From Pachyseris speciosa (taxonomy: Eukaryota; Cnidaria; Anthozoa; Scleractinia; Pachyseridae), in contig JAEMWC010000009.1 of NCBI GenBank assembly GCA_016490735.1, positions 2,438,501-2,502,500 on the forward strand: a stretch of DNA of 64,000 nucleotides, read 5' to 3'. The translations under genes and the position numbers were made by a program. Each line of letters starts with the position of its first letter. The stretch's first letter is position 1. Positions 11,157 to 22,075 of the stretch are shown here, piece after piece. The notes beneath the pieces are model-generated. The model was given only the letters and a program-made list of their open reading frames with translations, did not search any database and was not told the origin of the DNA.

Positions 11157-11418
11157 GATTGTTCATAACGATCTGATGCCAGAAATGTCAACAATGATCC
11201 TGATAACAACCCAGACACCATGTATCCCCGCCGATGAAAACCGGTTTGGTGGGATATCTGATACACGAAACTGCACAGAAATGAGGTTCAGCATTCGTGC
11301 GACTAGAGGTTATTTTTTTTCCTCTCGGCGCTTCGCGCCTCGTTGCTGCGGATTCGCCGCGTAAATTCCCTCCTTCAAACGAAAAAAATTACCTCTGGCA
11401 CCCAGGGTAGTGCAGGAT

Positions 11419-12119
11419 ATGCCTCTTTCTGAATATTCACAGGGGGTGGCAGTTGTGCAAGGGCATATTTATGCCATAGATTTAGATGGCAGAGCTGAAA
11501 TGTCCACAATTAAACGATACAATGCAGGGTCATCGTCATGGGAGAGTATTTTCACTTCTCATGAGGGTTGCAGAACAGACTGTTGTCTTGTTGCTGCTGA
11601 TAACTGTTTGTATGTTTTGGGTGGTGTACCACTATACATGTACCAGATGGAGGACTATGGGACAGAAGCTGAGAGATTTGATACTGTACAAAACAAATGG
11701 GAACAAATTGCAGACATGCAGGAAGCCAGAGGCGATGCCTTTGGTGTTGCGACACAAGGAAAGATTTTTGTTGCTGGAGGGAGGAGCACTGTTGGGAGAC
11801 TGAATGCCTCGAAACATGTGAGGTGTACAGTATCTCCACAAACGAGTGGCAGTTTACTGGAAGCTTGAATATTGCACGTTGGTTGGGAAGCATGGTGTGT
11901 GTTGATGGAACACTGTATGTGCTGGGAGGTTTAAGTGGTCCACATGGGTCATCCGAGTACACAGTTGAAAGCTATGATCCCACAATGAATGAATGGACCA
12001 AAAAGACGTCTATACCAGTGGACATGATTCAAGGAGTCAAGACACTTTCATTTAAAGGCTGTGCATTGAAATTCCCCATTTCAATGCTTGATAAACCGGC
12101 TTCCATTTATCAAGGATAA
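11419..12119 (+). pseudogene. Kelch-like pseudogene, 3' part (Kelch blades 3-6)
   Basis: Continuation of the broken copy after the transposon: QGVAVVQGHIYAIDLD, then NCLYVLGGVPLYMYQ, then GKIFVAGGRS; a frameshift near 11800 moves the reading to the next frame, which gives CEVYSISTNEW, TLYVLGGLSG and the tail DKPASIYQG, stop at 12117-12119. Together with 8258-9242 it accounts for a complete ancestral gene. Confidence 0.88.
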
Positions 12120-12190
12120 TCTCTCGATAACTGGATGCCTTGTAACATAGACACTATAAACTTGACTCTTGCAACTGGCTCAGTAGTATT

Positions 12191-12817
12191 GGCCATGTTC
12201 TAAATGAGTAAGGGCCTGGGAACGATTCCAAATTTCATTGAAAATCAATGAAATTGAACTAAATTGAAGGGCTGAGGGCATAAACTGCCTATGTGTAATT
12301 TTCGGCCGTTTTTTTAGTTCGCTTGGATTTGTCCAAATTTTTGCATGTGAACGGCATTTTGATTCAAAAACATTGTCCCGTATTTTTTTTCACCGATTTC
12401 TTTTTCGTTTTCGAGAAATAACGTATGCAAAAAAAAACCACCTAAAACTACACATAGGCAGTTTATGCCCTCAGCCCTTCAATTGATTCTCACATCAAAG
12501 GGTATTTCAAAATAAGCAGTTTCAGCAAGTTTGAGTACGTTTGGTTGAAAAGCCGCCAGATAACATGCATTTAAAACTTAAAAATATCCAATACAAATGT
12601 CTCTATTTTGGAAAGTGTGTCCCTCCAAACTAATCAAAGTCTCTAATTTTCACAATTTTCAAAAGAATTTTTTTTTCAGCTCCAATACAACCGACCAGCA
12701 TCAAATTTGGTTAGGTGACCATTTTTGAGATGCTCTTTCATGCAGTGGAAACAATTTTTTCCAATCGATAAATTTTAAAACCTCATTCCCAGGCCCTTAC
12801 TTGTTTAGAATATGGCC
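12191..12817. mobile_element. Inverted-repeat insertion in kelch 3' flank, with nested element
   Basis: Paralogous flanks read AGTAGTATTGAAAACTCATC; here that phrase is split. The insert begins GGCCATGTTCTAAATGAGTA and ends with the complement of GGCCATATTCTAAACAAGTA, both followed by AGGGCCTGGGAA. The duplication is only 2-3 bases (AT or ATT). A second palindromic element (about 12264-12482) has arms GAAGGGCTGAGGGCATAAAC and complement. Confidence 0.7.
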
Positions 12818-13204
12818 AATTGAAAACTCATCACATTTGCTACAAGAAAGAAACTTGAGAATGCATAAAAGACGTGTCACACTTTAACAGTCGGTTAAAG
12901 GGGGATAGGGGTTGGAGAAGCTAGCCTAACTACTATAATTGTAACTTTCTTTTTTACTATAATTTTGTTCTTTTTTTCCAAGTGAAAAGACTTTGAATTG
13001 ACAATGATATTTGGGAAGTCACTTGAGCAGAACATAAGAAAGAAAGCCTAAACCAAAAGGGCTTCCATTTTGGATATCCAAAACAATACTGATGATTAAT
13101 GATCGCAATGACAGACACGTCCATTTCTTAACATGTGCATTATTGTAGAAGATATAGCATCAAGAGTACGCAAATCTCTACATTTTCTTTAACAGTATAT
13201 TTGT
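12818..13204. other. 3' flank of broken kelch copy
   Basis: Continues the shared downstream sequence (TTGAAAACTCATCACATTTGC onward, then GGGAAGTCACTTGAGCAGAA, related to 36395 and 50995). It resumes after the Penelope-like insertion at about 14437 (GGGGGAATGGTACCCTT, related to 53090). Confidence 0.6.
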
Positions 13205-14436
13205 AATTTCAAAACGTAAAAAATATAAAAAACTTTTCCTGTACTCAGAGCACAATTAAAAGACTTGAAAAAGTGGAATATTTCGTTCGGATCAACCGAA
13301 CTTCGTCAGCCACAATGTAAATTTGAAAGTTAAGAAGGGTTATATCGGCGGACCCGAGGGAGCTAAGATAGTGTCATAGATTCTGGCTAATTCGAACCCA
13401 TTGTCTCTGTTCAAGGAGGGCTTACGTAATTTTATCTCAATTGCCTCCCTTATGCCTGCCTTCACGTGAACGAGGATGGCTCAACGAAGGTCACTGTATA
13501 CCGGAAACCGACTCACACCGATCAATATCTGAATTTTCATTCCAACCACCACTTACAACATAAAAGAGCTGTAGTTAACACTTTACTACTCCGAGCTCAC
13601 ACCTTGGTGTCCGAAGAAGTCGACAAAGTTAAGGAAATTCAACACGTTAAGGAAGCCTTGAAAGCCAATAATTATCCTGATTGGATGCTAACAATACCGA
13701 GCACTGGATCGGCCTCGAGAGATCCCGAAGAATCTGTTAATGAGAAGAGAATTTATGCTTCAATGCCATACATCAAGGGCATTTCGGAACGCCTCCAAAG
13801 AGCATTCAAATCACACGAGATAACACTTGTACACAAGCCTTGCAATTCCTTAAGATCACAACTAGTTCGGGTTAAGGACAAAACGGAAAATCTTAGAAAG
13901 TGTGGAACAGTCTATCATATCCATTGCGAACAATGTGACAAAGACTATGTGGGCGAAACGTCTCGTTTATTGGAAACTCGAGTAAAGGAACATCTTTCTA
14001 CAAACTCGTCAGCGGTTCGTGAACATTGCCACCTCACAGGTCATTCGGTGGATTCCAGTAAAACAAAAGTTCTTGCCACGGAAAGTAACACTTTCAAACG
14101 CCGCATAAGGGAGGCAATTGAGATAAAATTACGTAAGCCCTCCTTGAACAGAGACAATGGGTTCGAATTAGCCAGAATCTATGACACTATCTTAGCTCCC
14201 TCGGGTCCATTATATAACCCTTCTTAACTTTCAAATTTGCATTGTGGCTGACGAAGTTCGGTTGATCCGAACGAAATATTCCACTTTTTTAAGTCTTTTA
14301 ATTGTGCTCTGAGTACAGGAAAAATTTTTTATATTTTTATAATTTTTTATATTTTTATATTTTTTATATTTTTTTACGTTTTGAAATCATGATTCCAGAG
14401 CAGGAAAACAATATTTTTGATTCTAGTATATTTGTA
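13193..14436 (+). mobile_element. Penelope-like retroelement, 5'-truncated with inverted partial copy
   Basis: A coding 3' fragment (about 13456-14425) is preceded by an inverted copy of its own last 250 bases: 13207-13455 is the reverse complement of about 14103-14390, including the end of the coding sequence. The target duplication AGTATATTTGTA (near 13193-13205 and 14425-14436) shows that the whole inverted structure went in as one unit. Penelope-like elements are known for 5' truncation with attached inverted partial copies. The joined element sits in the kelch 3' flank. Confidence 0.8.
13457..14227 (+). CDS. Penelope-like RT C-terminus plus GIY-YIG endonuclease (partial)
   Basis: About 255 open codons without a start ATG, entered at the truncation point. 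It opens with the end of the reverse transcriptase (VYRKPTHTDQYLNFHSNHH, then KRAVVNTLLLRAH), followed by a linker and a GIY-YIG nuclease: GTVYHIHCEQCDKDYVGETS (GIY- and YIG-like strands), RLLETRVKEHL with the conserved Arg and His region, and the late block SNTFKRRIREAIEIKLRKPS. Such nucleases cut target DNA for insertion. The catalytic RT core is missing, so it cannot act alone; the frame is still intact, implying a fairly recent copy. Confidence 0.85.
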   Translation, partial: CLHVNEDGSTKVTVYRKPTHTDQYLNFHSNHHLQHKRAVVNTLLLRAHTLVSEEVDKVKEIQHVKEALKANNYPDWMLTIPSTGSASRDPEESVNEKRIYASMPYIKGISERLQRAFKSHEITLVHKPCNSLRSQLVRVKDKTENLRKCGTVYHIHCEQCDKDYVGETSRLLETRVKEHLSTNSSAVREHCHLTGHSVDSSKTKVLATESNTFKRRIREAIEIKLRKPSLNRDNGFELARIYDTILAPSGPLYNPS

Positions 14437-14793
14437 GTTTTTGCCTAAACCTTGAAGGGGGAATGGTACCCTTAAAAGTGAAAAATTTTCCATGAAGTTC
14501 ACACAAATTTCTTTTATATTCTATTGATTACACTCATCAAGAGAAATTGCTTGACATGTGTTATTTTATGAATTGTTTCCATAGCAACCACACCACACCC
14601 TTAACTCTACAACTTATTGTGACAATGTCCATATATGCACATAGTGTGCTCAATATTTGTAGTGCATACTCATCAGATACCCTGCAATATATGTAATTTT
14701 GTGTGCCGCTAAAAAGGGTGGCTTTGCAGCTTTTTTTTACAATAAACTAGAAAATTTTGCTTTATCATTTATGTGTTGAATAAAAAAAAAAAC

Positions 14794-16252
14794 AATTATC
14801 ATGTTCAATCTTGCGAAATATTGCTTGATTTTAGCCAACTTGGCTTACGGCCTTGTCGGCTGAGGATCAGGCGATATTAAGGCGGGATTTCACCTGAACA
14901 TTGTGTTTTAGTCACTTAACATGGATTTAGTCGGATTTTTTTTCCGAGTTCCCATTTGATGCATAATATCTTTAACTTCTCTTATATTTACTCGCTTTGG
15001 TGGTTGGTTGGTTGCATCTTTGATATGCCTTAATGTGACTGCGTGATGCAGTTAGCGAGGTGCTATCGCCGATATGCCTTAATGTGACTGCGCGATGCAG
15101 TTATGAGTCATATATGGTCGTTTAAAATTTGACTATGTAACTGCGTGATGCAGTTCTAGTCAATACCCACATTTCACCCTTGCTCACCATAGAGTCTCCA
15201 GCAACATGGATTTAACGTTAATATCTCGTTCGCGTTTCAAGCAATTAAAAATCCCTATGCTCATCTCACGAAGCTATGTATGGATATCTTGAGATTTTTT
15301 TTGGTGGTATATTTGGGAGGAGATAATTTTCCCAAAGGATTAGCTTAATATTGAAGATTTAAAACGTGGCTTCAGTAACGTGTTCAGGGGGAGTTACACC
15401 TGAATGCTACGTTTTTGTCACCTTTTGACCTTTGCTCCTTGTTATCTTCTCAAGATTTCATGCAATCCAAAAAAGCCATCATACTTTGGTAGTGCATAAC
15501 CCCATAAATATCTCCAATTTTTCGGGTGATTTTTAGAGTGTTTATAAAGAAGAAGAAAAGGGGTGGGGGGGGGGGGGGGGAGTGTTTTAGGGGAAGATGA
15601 GAAAAATGCAAATTGTGAAGTGATTAAGAATTGAATTTGCAGGTAAAAAAATTAATGGAAAAAATATTAAACAGTTCGTCCTCAACCTGACATGCACCCG
15701 TGTTGTAGTGGACTGTCTGAGTGTTTGTGTATGCCTTCTTTTCCCTTTTTAATTTCTTCATCAAATCACTTCTTATTTCATCAACATCCAGGTATAACGC
15801 CTCCTTAATATAACAATGTAAAAAAAAGATGAATCTTGCAAAATGGCTCTCCTGTCTCTGCTCCCCACTACCCCCTCACGGGGCCTAAATGGCTCTCCTG
15901 TCTCTGCTCCTCACTACCCCTTCACGGGGCCTGAGTTAAGGGGAACAGGCCGGGTCTCTGTAAAGTCTCACTCTCACCATTCCACCCGCATGAGGGAGCT
16001 TCCGGACGCGTATGATGAGAATAACTCCATAAAAGAGTTGAACCTTGTGGCAGGCATTTCTTAGACTCGCACGGTAGCCTCGCTTTGGTGCTGAGCTTGT
16101 TTTCGTCCTATAATGTCATGAAATTGCTGTCTTGATGGCAATTACATCTTGAATTGCCTGAAATCCTTCGCCTTAAGCGCGATTTTGCAGGATAATGGTT
16201 AAATAGTTAGCCTAAAATCAGGCGATATTCTGCAAGATTGAGCATGATAATT
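14794..16252. mobile_element. 1.46-kb inverted-repeat element with internal repeats
   Basis: AATTATCATGTTCAATCTTG at the left matches the complement of the right end (AATTATCATGCTCAATCTTG), continuing to about 40 bases with GATTTTAG. Inside are three copies of a short hairpin phrase (ACTGCGTGATGCAGT near 15039, 15081 and 15135), a poly-G run (about 15563), a 50-base tandem pair (15842-15940, GCTCTCCTGTCTCTGCTCC), and a segment (15395-16065) repeated at 39650-40230. No transposase is seen. Confidence 0.6.
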
Positions 16253-16625
16253 AGTTTGAGTTTGCGTATGAATAGCTGTTCATCAAATAGCAATTCATAC
16301 GAAAACTCGAATGACCAGAACTGAACGTGCAAACTGACTCAATTCGCGCTAAAGTGTTTGTTTGGCGGTCTATTTCAGCTCTAGCCTACTTGAAAAAGTA
16401 TTCACTTTGTTACACTTTCAATAGTTACTCTTGATCATGGCGTCATAACGACTACGAAACGTCGAGCAATAAATCTTTCCTTAATTTTTGCATGCCTTTT
16501 CTTTAGCAAATCTCTTTTGAACAAAAGTATAAGTATAAAGAAAGCAACCAAGACTATTATATGCATCGTGATAATGTAAGTGCATGCATAACGTCGTCTG
16601 GAAAGTTCAGTGAGGATTTGCACAA

Positions 16626-16849
16626 GAAAAAATAACACATTCCCATTTTGGCTTTTTTTAGGGTATTAATAAAATACCCATAAAAATCCCAAATTTGGAA
16701 AAGTGAGACAATTCCCAAGCAACAAATTTTGGAATGTGTATTCCAAAATTTGCTGCTTGAGAATTGTCTTACTTTTCCAAATTTGGGATTTTTATGGGTA
16801 TTTTATTAATACCCTAAAAAAACCCAAAATGGGAATGTGTTATTTTTTC
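16626..16849. repeat. Near-perfect 224-bp palindrome
   Basis: Left arm 16626-16736 and right arm 16739-16849 are reverse complements with only a few mismatches, meeting at a spacer of a few bases at the TGTGTA near 16738 (for example TTCCCATTTTGGCTTTTTTT against its complement at the far end). It is likely a MITE, although no target duplication is obvious. Such long perfect hairpins are unstable and usually young. Confidence 0.85.
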
Positions 16850-16914
16850 CTGTGTTGGTTTTGGCATACAATTTTACAGCGTTATTATGTGCAAGTTGAG
16901 AGAAACTGATATAC

Positions 16915-17433
16915 TAAGGGCCTGTTTACATGGAGGGAGGGTGCCCCGGCTGACCAGGTTACCCGGCTAGGAGGGTTAAAACATAGCCCACCTTTACATG
17001 CAACTCCCATAGCGAGACTGAGTCAGTGGGCTATCTTTTGAGCGGTCGCTAAGCACAACAAACAGGACGGCGGACGAAAGAAACGTTTCAACGGTAAGTT
17101 CAATTTCTTGACCGGTCGTTCCGTAAGCGGCTGCTTTTCATACGGTGTAGGGTCGTTATTTTGCACTCACCAGAGGCAGTTAACTTTAAAAGCTGACCTG
17201 GAATATAACGCTGTTTTCACGGTCTTCTCACCCCGGCTAGCCGGGATAAACAGGCACGAAACGTTTACATAGCAAAAACTAAGCTAGCCCACCTAGATGG
17301 GTACCCCGGGCAAGTACTGACAGGATGCCCCGGGAAAGCGTCAATGCATTTTCTAAAGAAACGTATGAAACGTTGACCCTCTCAGAGTAGCTCGGTTACC
17401 CGGGCACCCTCCTTCCATGTAAACAGGTCCTAA
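16915..17433. mobile_element. PIF/Harbinger-type MITE (TAA duplication)
   Basis: TAA lies at 16915-16917 and 17431-17433. The termini are GGGCCTGTTTACATGGAGGG and the complement of the right end, GGACCTGTTTACATGGAAGG, with GGGTGCCC following. A 3-base TAA duplication and GGGCC termini fit PIF/Harbinger. The body holds several CCCGG/GCTAGCC phrases in both orientations and no gene. Confidence 0.75.
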
Positions 17434-17463
17434 GGCTTGAAAAGCCCAACCGGAAGTTAGAAT

Positions 17464-17479
17464 AACCGTGAAAGCCTGG
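17464..17479 (+). promoter_or_regulatory. Conserved upstream motif of kelch gene 3
   Basis: AACCGTGAAAGCCTGG, 116 bases before the ATG at 17580, with GATATAAAG about 25 bases before the start codon as in gene 1. Confidence 0.45.
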
Positions 17480-17579
17480 GTCAAAACGTAACCCCATCGA
17501 TCAATCCGTACATCATCGGTAGATTCAAGAGATACTGGTGTGCATTTTAGCGAGATATAAAGACTGATAATCATTGAAT

Positions 17580-19292
17580 ATGGAAGATTTAGAGCCAATC
17601 TGTGAAGCTGAACAAGCTTCATTTTGTGTGGAGTTACTGAAGCGATTGAACATGCAGCGAGGACAAGGTTATTTGTGCGACATAACCTTGGTGGCCAAAG
17701 AAGGAAAGGAATTCAAGGCTCATAGAAATGTGCTTTCGGCGGCGACTCCCTTCTTCGCAAAACTTCTTCAGAGCGAGATGAGAGAAAAAGAAGAAGGGGT
17801 TATTCGACTAGTGGAAATTTCAGCGTCGATTCTCGAACAAGTTTTGGAGTTCATCTACACATCCAATGTTGAGCTTATGATAGGTGATGAACAAACTGCC
17901 AAAGACCTGATCATCGCAGCCGATTACATACTTCTTGTATGTTTGAAAACCATCGCCGAACGATTTCTAAAGAGACAATTGGCGAGCTCCAATTGTATTT
18001 CGACCTTCTACTTCGCCGAGAAGTACCGCTGTGAAGGTCTTGTTGCGAGCAGTAGAAAGTTTATACTCGAGAACTTCGCCTCCGTAGTAGAATCAGACGA
18101 ATTCCTAAACTTGGAAGCCGAAGAGGTCGGCAGTTGGATCTCAAGCGACGAAATTTGTGTTGCAGCTGAAGAAGATGTCTTGGAAATCATACAAAAGTGG
18201 ATTGAACGAAATAAAAGCGATCGAATGAAGAAGTTTGAGGAACTGTTTGGTCACGTTCGACTGGTTTACCTATCGCGTGACTCTTTACTGGATGTCGTGA
18301 CGTGCAACTCCGTGAGCGAGAAAATGGTATCGGACGCTTTTGCGTTAGTTAGTGGTGCGAGTGAAGATGTTCCCAAGCAGTCACCAAGAAGAAGGCTTGG
18401 AACTCACGCCATTGTAGCTTGTGGAGGTAAACACACCATGTGTTATCTGCCCCAGAGAAACGAGTGGAAATTTTTGGCAGACGGCACGGAAGACCAAAAC
18501 CGCAACACCCAGATGATAATATTCCGTGATCAGTTGTTCTCTTTTAATGGATGTAGCACTGAAGGATATGATCCTTTTCTTAACAGTTGGTCTTCATTGC
18601 AGCATTTGTGTCTTCCTTCTTATTCAAAGCGGATGGCAGTTGTTGGAGGACATATTTATGCCATAGATGTTGATAGGGGAACTGAAATGTCCACAATTAA
18701 GCGATACAATGCGGGGTCGTCGTCATGGGGGATCATTTTCACCTCTCACGAAGGTTGCAGAGAGAACTGTTGCGTTATCGCTGCTGATAACTGTTTGTAT
18801 GTTTTGGGTGGAAGGCCATTACAGCAGTTGGAGGACAACGGGACAAAAGCTGAGAGATTTGACACTGTGCAAATCAAATGGGAACAAATTGCGGACATGC
18901 AGCAAGCCAGAGGTTCTGCCTTTGGTGTGGCGACACAAGGGAAGATTTTTGTGGCTGGAGGGAGGAGCAGTTGGGGGACAGACCTCCAAACGTGTGAGGT
19001 GTACAGTATCTCCACAAACGAATGGCAGTTTATTGGAAGCTTGATTGTTCCACGTTTGTGGGGAAGCATGGTGTGTGTTAATGGAACATTGTATGTGCTG
19101 GGGGGCTCAAGAGGACTGTATCAGCCACCTGAGTATACAATTGAAAGCTATGATCCCACAGCAAACGAGTGGACCCAAAAGACCTCCATACCTGTGGAAA
19201 AGATTCCAGGAGATCAGAAACGTACATTCATAGGCTGTGCATTAAAACTTCCCAAGGCAGTGCTTGATAAACCATCCATTTCTCAAGGATAA
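17580..19292 (+). CDS. Kelch-like BTB-BACK-Kelch protein, copy 3 (subtype A)
   Basis: A 570-residue Cul3-adaptor candidate in one exon, ATG at 17580. BTB (about 24-125) carries two extra residues after FIYT (SNVELMIGDEQTAKDL) compared with the other copies. BACK shows FYFAEKYRC and HVRLVYLSRDSLLDVVT; the linker into the propeller is several residues shorter (CNSVSEKMVSDAFALVSGAS). Kelch repeats: IVACGGKHTMCYLPQ, AVVGGHIYAIDVDRGTEMS, LYVLGGRPLQQLEDNG, IFVAGGRSSWG, LYVLGGSRGLYQPPEYTIES; the tail DKPSISQG is close to gene 1. CISTFYF and SSRKFILENF group it with gene 1. The differences are concentrated in the blade-connecting loops, the expected substrate surface. Confidence 0.9.
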   Translation: MEDLEPICEAEQASFCVELLKRLNMQRGQGYLCDITLVAKEGKEFKAHRNVLSAATPFFAKLLQSEMREKEEGVIRLVEISASILEQVLEFIYTSNVELMIGDEQTAKDLIIAADYILLVCLKTIAERFLKRQLASSNCISTFYFAEKYRCEGLVASSRKFILENFASVVESDEFLNLEAEEVGSWISSDEICVAAEEDVLEIIQKWIERNKSDRMKKFEELFGHVRLVYLSRDSLLDVVTCNSVSEKMVSDAFALVSGASEDVPKQSPRRRLGTHAIVACGGKHTMCYLPQRNEWKFLADGTEDQNRNTQMIIFRDQLFSFNGCSTEGYDPFLNSWSSLQHLCLPSYSKRMAVVGGHIYAIDVDRGTEMSTIKRYNAGSSSWGIIFTSHEGCRENCCVIAADNCLYVLGGRPLQQLEDNGTKAERFDTVQIKWEQIADMQQARGSAFGVATQGKIFVAGGRSSWGTDLQTCEVYSISTNEWQFIGSLIVPRLWGSMVCVNGTLYVLGGSRGLYQPPEYTIESYDPTANEWTQKTSIPVEKIPGDQKRTFIGCALKLPKAVLDKPSISQG

Positions 19293-20440
19293 TCTCTTGA
19301 TTATTAGATGCCTTGTAACACAAACACTATAAGACTTTGGAAACTGGTTCAGTTGTATTGAAAACTCATCACATTTGCTGTAAGAAAGAAACTTGAGTAT
19401 CATATGCGTAAGAGATGCCAAGTGCACCTGTTGAAACGGGCGGGGAGCGGGGGACGGGGGGTAACTTGCTAATCTAACCCGGCAGGGGGCACACAACGAG
19501 TAAAATAAAACCAAAAGCTGTAAAAAGACATTTTTAAATACCTTATGGTGTTTAAAGTCCGTTTAAAGTCCGTTTAAAGTGATGTTTTCGTTAGCTAGAA
19601 AAATTTGATCTGTTCGGATTTCTTAGCTGAAACTTAATGCCCGAAAATGTTACATGTTAACGCTCATTGCACGTGTTAAAGGTTGCAGGGGGGTAGGGGC
19701 TAATCTTACTTCTGTATTGTGGCTATGGGATGCTACTAACCAAACCTTGCTTGCACAGATACTTTTGATTGGTGTTTTTGCAAAAGAAAAGATTCTCAAT
19801 CAGTTATTGACAATCATACTTGTTCACAACAGGAAAAAGACGCCTTCAACTAAAGGGCTTACATTTTGGATATAAAAGACAATACCGATGTTTGATGCTC
19901 ACAATGGTAGACACATCCATTTCATAAAATTCGCATTATTGAAGAAGTTATGGTGTCAAAAGTATCATAGTCTGGATCTGTGGCTTTCTCAATAGTATTT
20001 ATGTTATTTGCCATAACAATAATTGCTCACGTAATGTGTTAAAATCACCGATTCGCGAAAATAATTGGCTCGCTACACTCCTCAACATCTCTCATAGGGG
20101 GGTTGACACGATTCATCTTACCTTTATTGCCTTCTCCCTCTCCCCGTTCTCCTGACCCCACCCCCACCCTTGGCAATGGTGAGTTGAAACAGAGAGTGAA
20201 GGTCAGTATTAGTGAAGAATTCAACAGGGGAGCGGTGGGGTTGGGGGAACGAGCACGTGTCCGTCTCTGTTGTATCTTAAGTTAGTTAACGCTTTTGTTG
20301 AATCCGCCTGTGCGTACAAGTTAGTTTTTTGAATAACGTTTTCCTGGTCTTCCAGGTAGCGGGACAAAGAATTTATCGTATTATTGCGTTGACCAACACT
20401 GCGTCCTCTCTGACCGTCTGAGATTGAAAAAGGCTACTAA
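19293..20440. other. 3' flank of kelch gene 3 with an inserted repeat end
   Basis: This is the shared downstream sequence. From 19482 to about 19655 it contains a segment beginning CAGGGGGCACACAACGAG that resembles the left part of the element at 48647-49084, apparently lacking its right end. The rest (19656-20440) closely matches 40500-41660 (TTATGTTATTTGCCATAACA; CTCTGACCGTCTGAGATTGA). No gene is seen. Confidence 0.6.
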
Positions 20441-21496
20441 AATATTATTCCGTTTCGTTATTACCTTGATAGTAAGTGCATCTTTGTTTAAGTCGGGTAC
20501 AGAAGAGCAGTTTTTAAAATGAAGTGTTATGAAATTGTAGTTGAACCCGGTTCATACGGACACTGAAGTTACGCAAAAATGTTATAATAATCCGTGTGTC
20601 CGTATCAAGCGGGCTCTCTGAAAATAAGCCCTCAAAAGAACATGTTTGATCAATACAAAGACTGATAGAATTTAAAAGCTTCAGAACAACGCACAAAGTC
20701 TTGGCCGTAAGTTCTAATCTCATTCAAATAGTCTGAACGTTGTCTCTGTGTTTCAAATTCATGAGATAACGTACGCGGCGTAACTCATCTAGGAAAGTCC
20801 GTGACTTTGCTCTTCACTGACTCGCGTATAGTCTCCAATCAAAGGCTCAATGAGCCAACTCATTCATGCATGAACGTAAATAAATGTCGACAGGATAAGG
20901 TGAGGATGGGGGTGGCTGTTAGTCTTTTTGAACATGGTGAGAACTTCTTTTGGCATTACTCTTTCTATCAATTTGAACGCTTTCCAAAATATTTTGTGTT
21001 TTTCCAAAATAGCATTTTCCGCAAGAAATGGGCTCATTATGGGTAAATTCGAACGGGATTCCGCAAAAAAAACGCCTTTTTCTTGAATTCTCTTACAATC
21101 AAGACATCATAGTCGTAATATTTAGCGAAATAACACGGAAGCAATGAGTTTTTGAGATCACAAGTTTATTGCAAAACTTACGGATACATAAATTGCTCCT
21201 ATATTAAAACGCAAAAATATGAAGTACTTTGCGGACTGTTAAGTTTTCTGGAATTTTATAAACAAAAAGGATGCCATTTTCACAGCCCTTACAAAAAAGT
21301 TCAGTATATGTATACATATTTGTCGGATGGCAGACATATAAACACCTAAATCTTCGATTTTATTCGAAATATTCATCAATGCACAGAAAAACCAATGTTT
21401 CAGAGGCATGTGAGCCACTGTTACAACAAAAACAGATCAAAAGGAGATTACACCACTTAACTCAGACACTATCTGGACACTGCATTTCAAAATTAG
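20441..21496. other. Intergenic DNA, no gene seen
   Basis: It contains a GTGTCCGTAT...AAGCGGGC phrase (about 20566-20625) related to sequences upstream of genes 4 and 5 (34090-34160, 43060-43085). The open frames are short and AT-rich, without motifs. Confidence 0.45.
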
Positions 21497-22075
21497 AACC
21501 CATGCTGCAGAAATTCTGCGGCCTCTAATGACCCATGCTGCAGAAATTCTGCAGCCTCCAATGACCCATGCTGCAGAAATTCTGCGGCCTCTAATGACCC
21601 ATGCTGCAGAAATTCTGCAGCCTCCAATGACCCATGCTGCAGAAATTCTGCGGCCACCAATGACCCATGCTGCAGAAATTCTGCGGCCACCAACGACCCA
21701 TGCTGCAGAAATTCTGCGGCCTCTAATGACCCATGCTGCAGAAATTCTGCGGCCTCCAATGACCCATGCTGCAGAAATTCTGCGGCCTCAAAGGACCCAT
21801 GCTGCAGAAATTCTGCAGCCTCCAATGACCCATGCTGCAGAAATTCTGCAGCCTCCAATGACCCATGCTGCAGAAATTCTGCGGCCACCAATGACCCATG
21901 CTGCAGAAATTCTGCGGCCACCAACGACCCATGCTGCAGAAATTCTGCAGCCTCAAAGGACCCATGCTGCAGAAATTCTGCGGCCTCAAATGACCCATGC
22001 TGCAGAAATTCTGCGGCCTCTAATGACCCATGCTGCAGAAATTCTGCGGCCTCTCATGACCAACGCTAAAGAAAT
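21497..22075. repeat. Minisatellite 1: about 18 units of 33 bp
   Basis: The unit is ATGACCCATGCTGCAGAAAT followed by TCTGCGGCCTCTA, with few variant positions (GCAGCCTCC, GCGGCCACC, GCAGCCTCA). The core GCTGCAGAAATTCTGCGGC is itself palindromic. Because 33 is a multiple of three, an uninterrupted 187-codon frame arises on the plus strand and another on the minus strand; both are artefacts of the repeat. The end units are degenerate. Confidence 0.95.

Larger units (their letters stand above)
9234..11418. mobile_element. TACCCTGG-ended DNA transposon inside kelch pseudogene
   Basis: The 9-bp duplication GTGCAGGAT lies at 9234-9242 and 11410-11418, interrupting the kelch reading exactly. The element (9243-11409) starts TACCCTGGCTCCAGAGGCCC and ends with the complement of TACCCTGGGTGCCAGAGGTAA. 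It carries a decayed RecQ-type helicase fragment and a second element of the same kind. A GC-rich hairpin-like stretch (CTCGGCGCTTCGCGCCTCG) lies close to the right end. A 9-bp duplication fits Mutator-like elements, but no transposase catalytic core is recognisable, so the superfamily is open. Confidence 0.85.

Noticed and set aside
16626..16849. Transcription terminator hairpin
   Set aside because: Far too long and without bacterial context; it is a MITE-like palindrome.
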